Origin: Dimorphilus gyrociliatus
Taxonomy: Eukaryota > Annelida > Polychaeta > Dinophilidae
Reading direction: 5' to 3'
DNA: 64,000 nucleotides
Assembly: GCA_904063045.1 (NCBI GenBank)
Contig: CAJFCJ010000024.1
Span: forward strand, 1-64,000
The first letter of the stretch is position 1, and every line of letters starts with the position of its first letter. Made by a program: the position numbers and the translations under genes. A model generated the notes under the pieces. It was given only the letters and a program-made list of their open reading frames with translations. It did no database searches and was not told the DNA's origin. Positions 63,139 to 64,000 of this stretch are shown here, in pieces.

Positions 63139-64000
63139 CTGAAAAACACAAAGTGAGATAAATATACGTATATAGATATATATTCTCATATTAAATCAAA
63201 AGTCTAACAAAATGGAGACAGTGGTTTAATAATTCGATTTTCATTTGGTCAATACTTCCAATACTGTCATTTAATTGTGTGCAGTCACAGTAAACAAGAA
63301 AGAAAATATTGAATAAACTTTTACTCTTTATGGATAACAATTATCAAAGAGATTTAAAAAAAAGCATTTAAATACATGTAAATTAATACATTCTTCATTA
63401 AGCTTAAACATACTGATTACACTAGTCTTTATTCTAAAAATAATTATTTAAATAAAAATAAATGCTTATACATTAATTATCATAAATATAATCAATAAAA
63501 CACTATTTTTCTGTATTATGCAGTAAAAATGTACAACTTAACCGATTTTTTTCTTTTTAAATCATCACTGCAGAATTATTTAGTAGCTTTTAACCTAGTA
63601 GTTCCTTTTAGAGAAATAGATATTGTCATGTTGATATAGTTGTATCGATTTTTTTAAATACAGGTGTTCTATTTGTTAAATTTGTCAAACTTTCAATTAC
63701 ATTCAAAAAAGTATTGAGAACATTATTGGGTAACAGCAACAATTCATAATATAATTCGTTTCGGATAAAGATTGTTGTCAATAATTCTTAATTAAAATAA
63801 GACTAATAATATATATATTATTAAAACATATCCGATTATGTCTTAATTTTCAATTGCATAACGATATGCAATAATCTAAAATAAAAAATTTTTTTGTCAT
63901 TATTGATTGTTTACGTAATGTAAAGAAAAAACTTTTATCTGGTAAGGATGGGCTATCTTTAATAAAATTATACATACATACATTTCGCAATCTATATATA
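63139..64000. other. right-edge stretch, upstream of the TPR exon
   Basis: Probably intron or 5' region of the minus-strand TPR gene. I looked for an in-phase upstream exon ending in a GT donor and found no convincing one. Confidence 0.4.

Overview
The window is eukaryotic nuclear DNA from a small-genome invertebrate animal. It is strongly AT-rich. Genes have many short introns (mostly 55-90 bases, GT-AG) that can be placed by reading frame. Several products are animal-specific (neurochondrin, makorin, anoctamin, a class A GPCR, C3orf18/SMIM29 family, a DUF7042-type protein). A compact protostome, perhaps a lophotrochozoan, fits best; this is inference from gene content and intron size, not a species identification.

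Region 1 (about 280-18,700) is a dense local expansion of nine related RING/B-box (TRIM-type) genes on both strands. Five have RING, B-box, helical region and a C-terminal NHL-like propeller. Two lack the B-box. One has RING and B-box but ends in a single membrane helix in place of the propeller. One has lost the RING and ends in about three membrane helices. Eight have uninterrupted reading frames; only the last (16,769-18,672) has coding introns, one of them a GC-AG intron. This cluster is the most unusual part of the window. A 42-base exon-like Walker A segment lies just beyond it at 19,471.

Region 2 (20,496-33,000) holds two large plus-strand membrane protein genes: an ABCC1/MRP1-type ABC transporter (12 exons, 1,536 residues) and an anoctamin/TMEM16 protein (18 exons, 861 residues).

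Region 3 (33,049-47,196) carries a minus-strand class A GPCR (8 exons), a minus-strand ABHD6-like lipase (5 exons), minus-strand nucleoporin NUP62 (3 exons) and a small plus-strand membrane protein of the C3orf18/SMIM29 family.

Region 4 (47,197-64,000) carries a minus-strand secreted, probably GPI-anchored DUF7042-family protein (16 exons), a minus-strand mitochondrial-clan cytochrome P450 (8 exons) divergent from plus-strand neurochondrin (20 exons), minus-strand makorin (7 exons), a small plus-strand single-pass membrane ORF and the 3' part of a minus-strand TPR protein resembling TTC17. These are ordinary unlinked housekeeping or signalling genes; I see no functional linkage among them.

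Exon joins were worked out by hand from splice signals, codon phase and similarity to remembered families. For the ABC transporter, anoctamin, GPCR, ABHD6, NUP62, DUF7042, P450, NCDN and MKRN models every exon phase closes. Non-coding stretches hold mainly AT-rich sequence and microsatellites, one strong 28-bp hairpin (46,749-46,820) and repeated copies of the palindrome TAGGCCTA.
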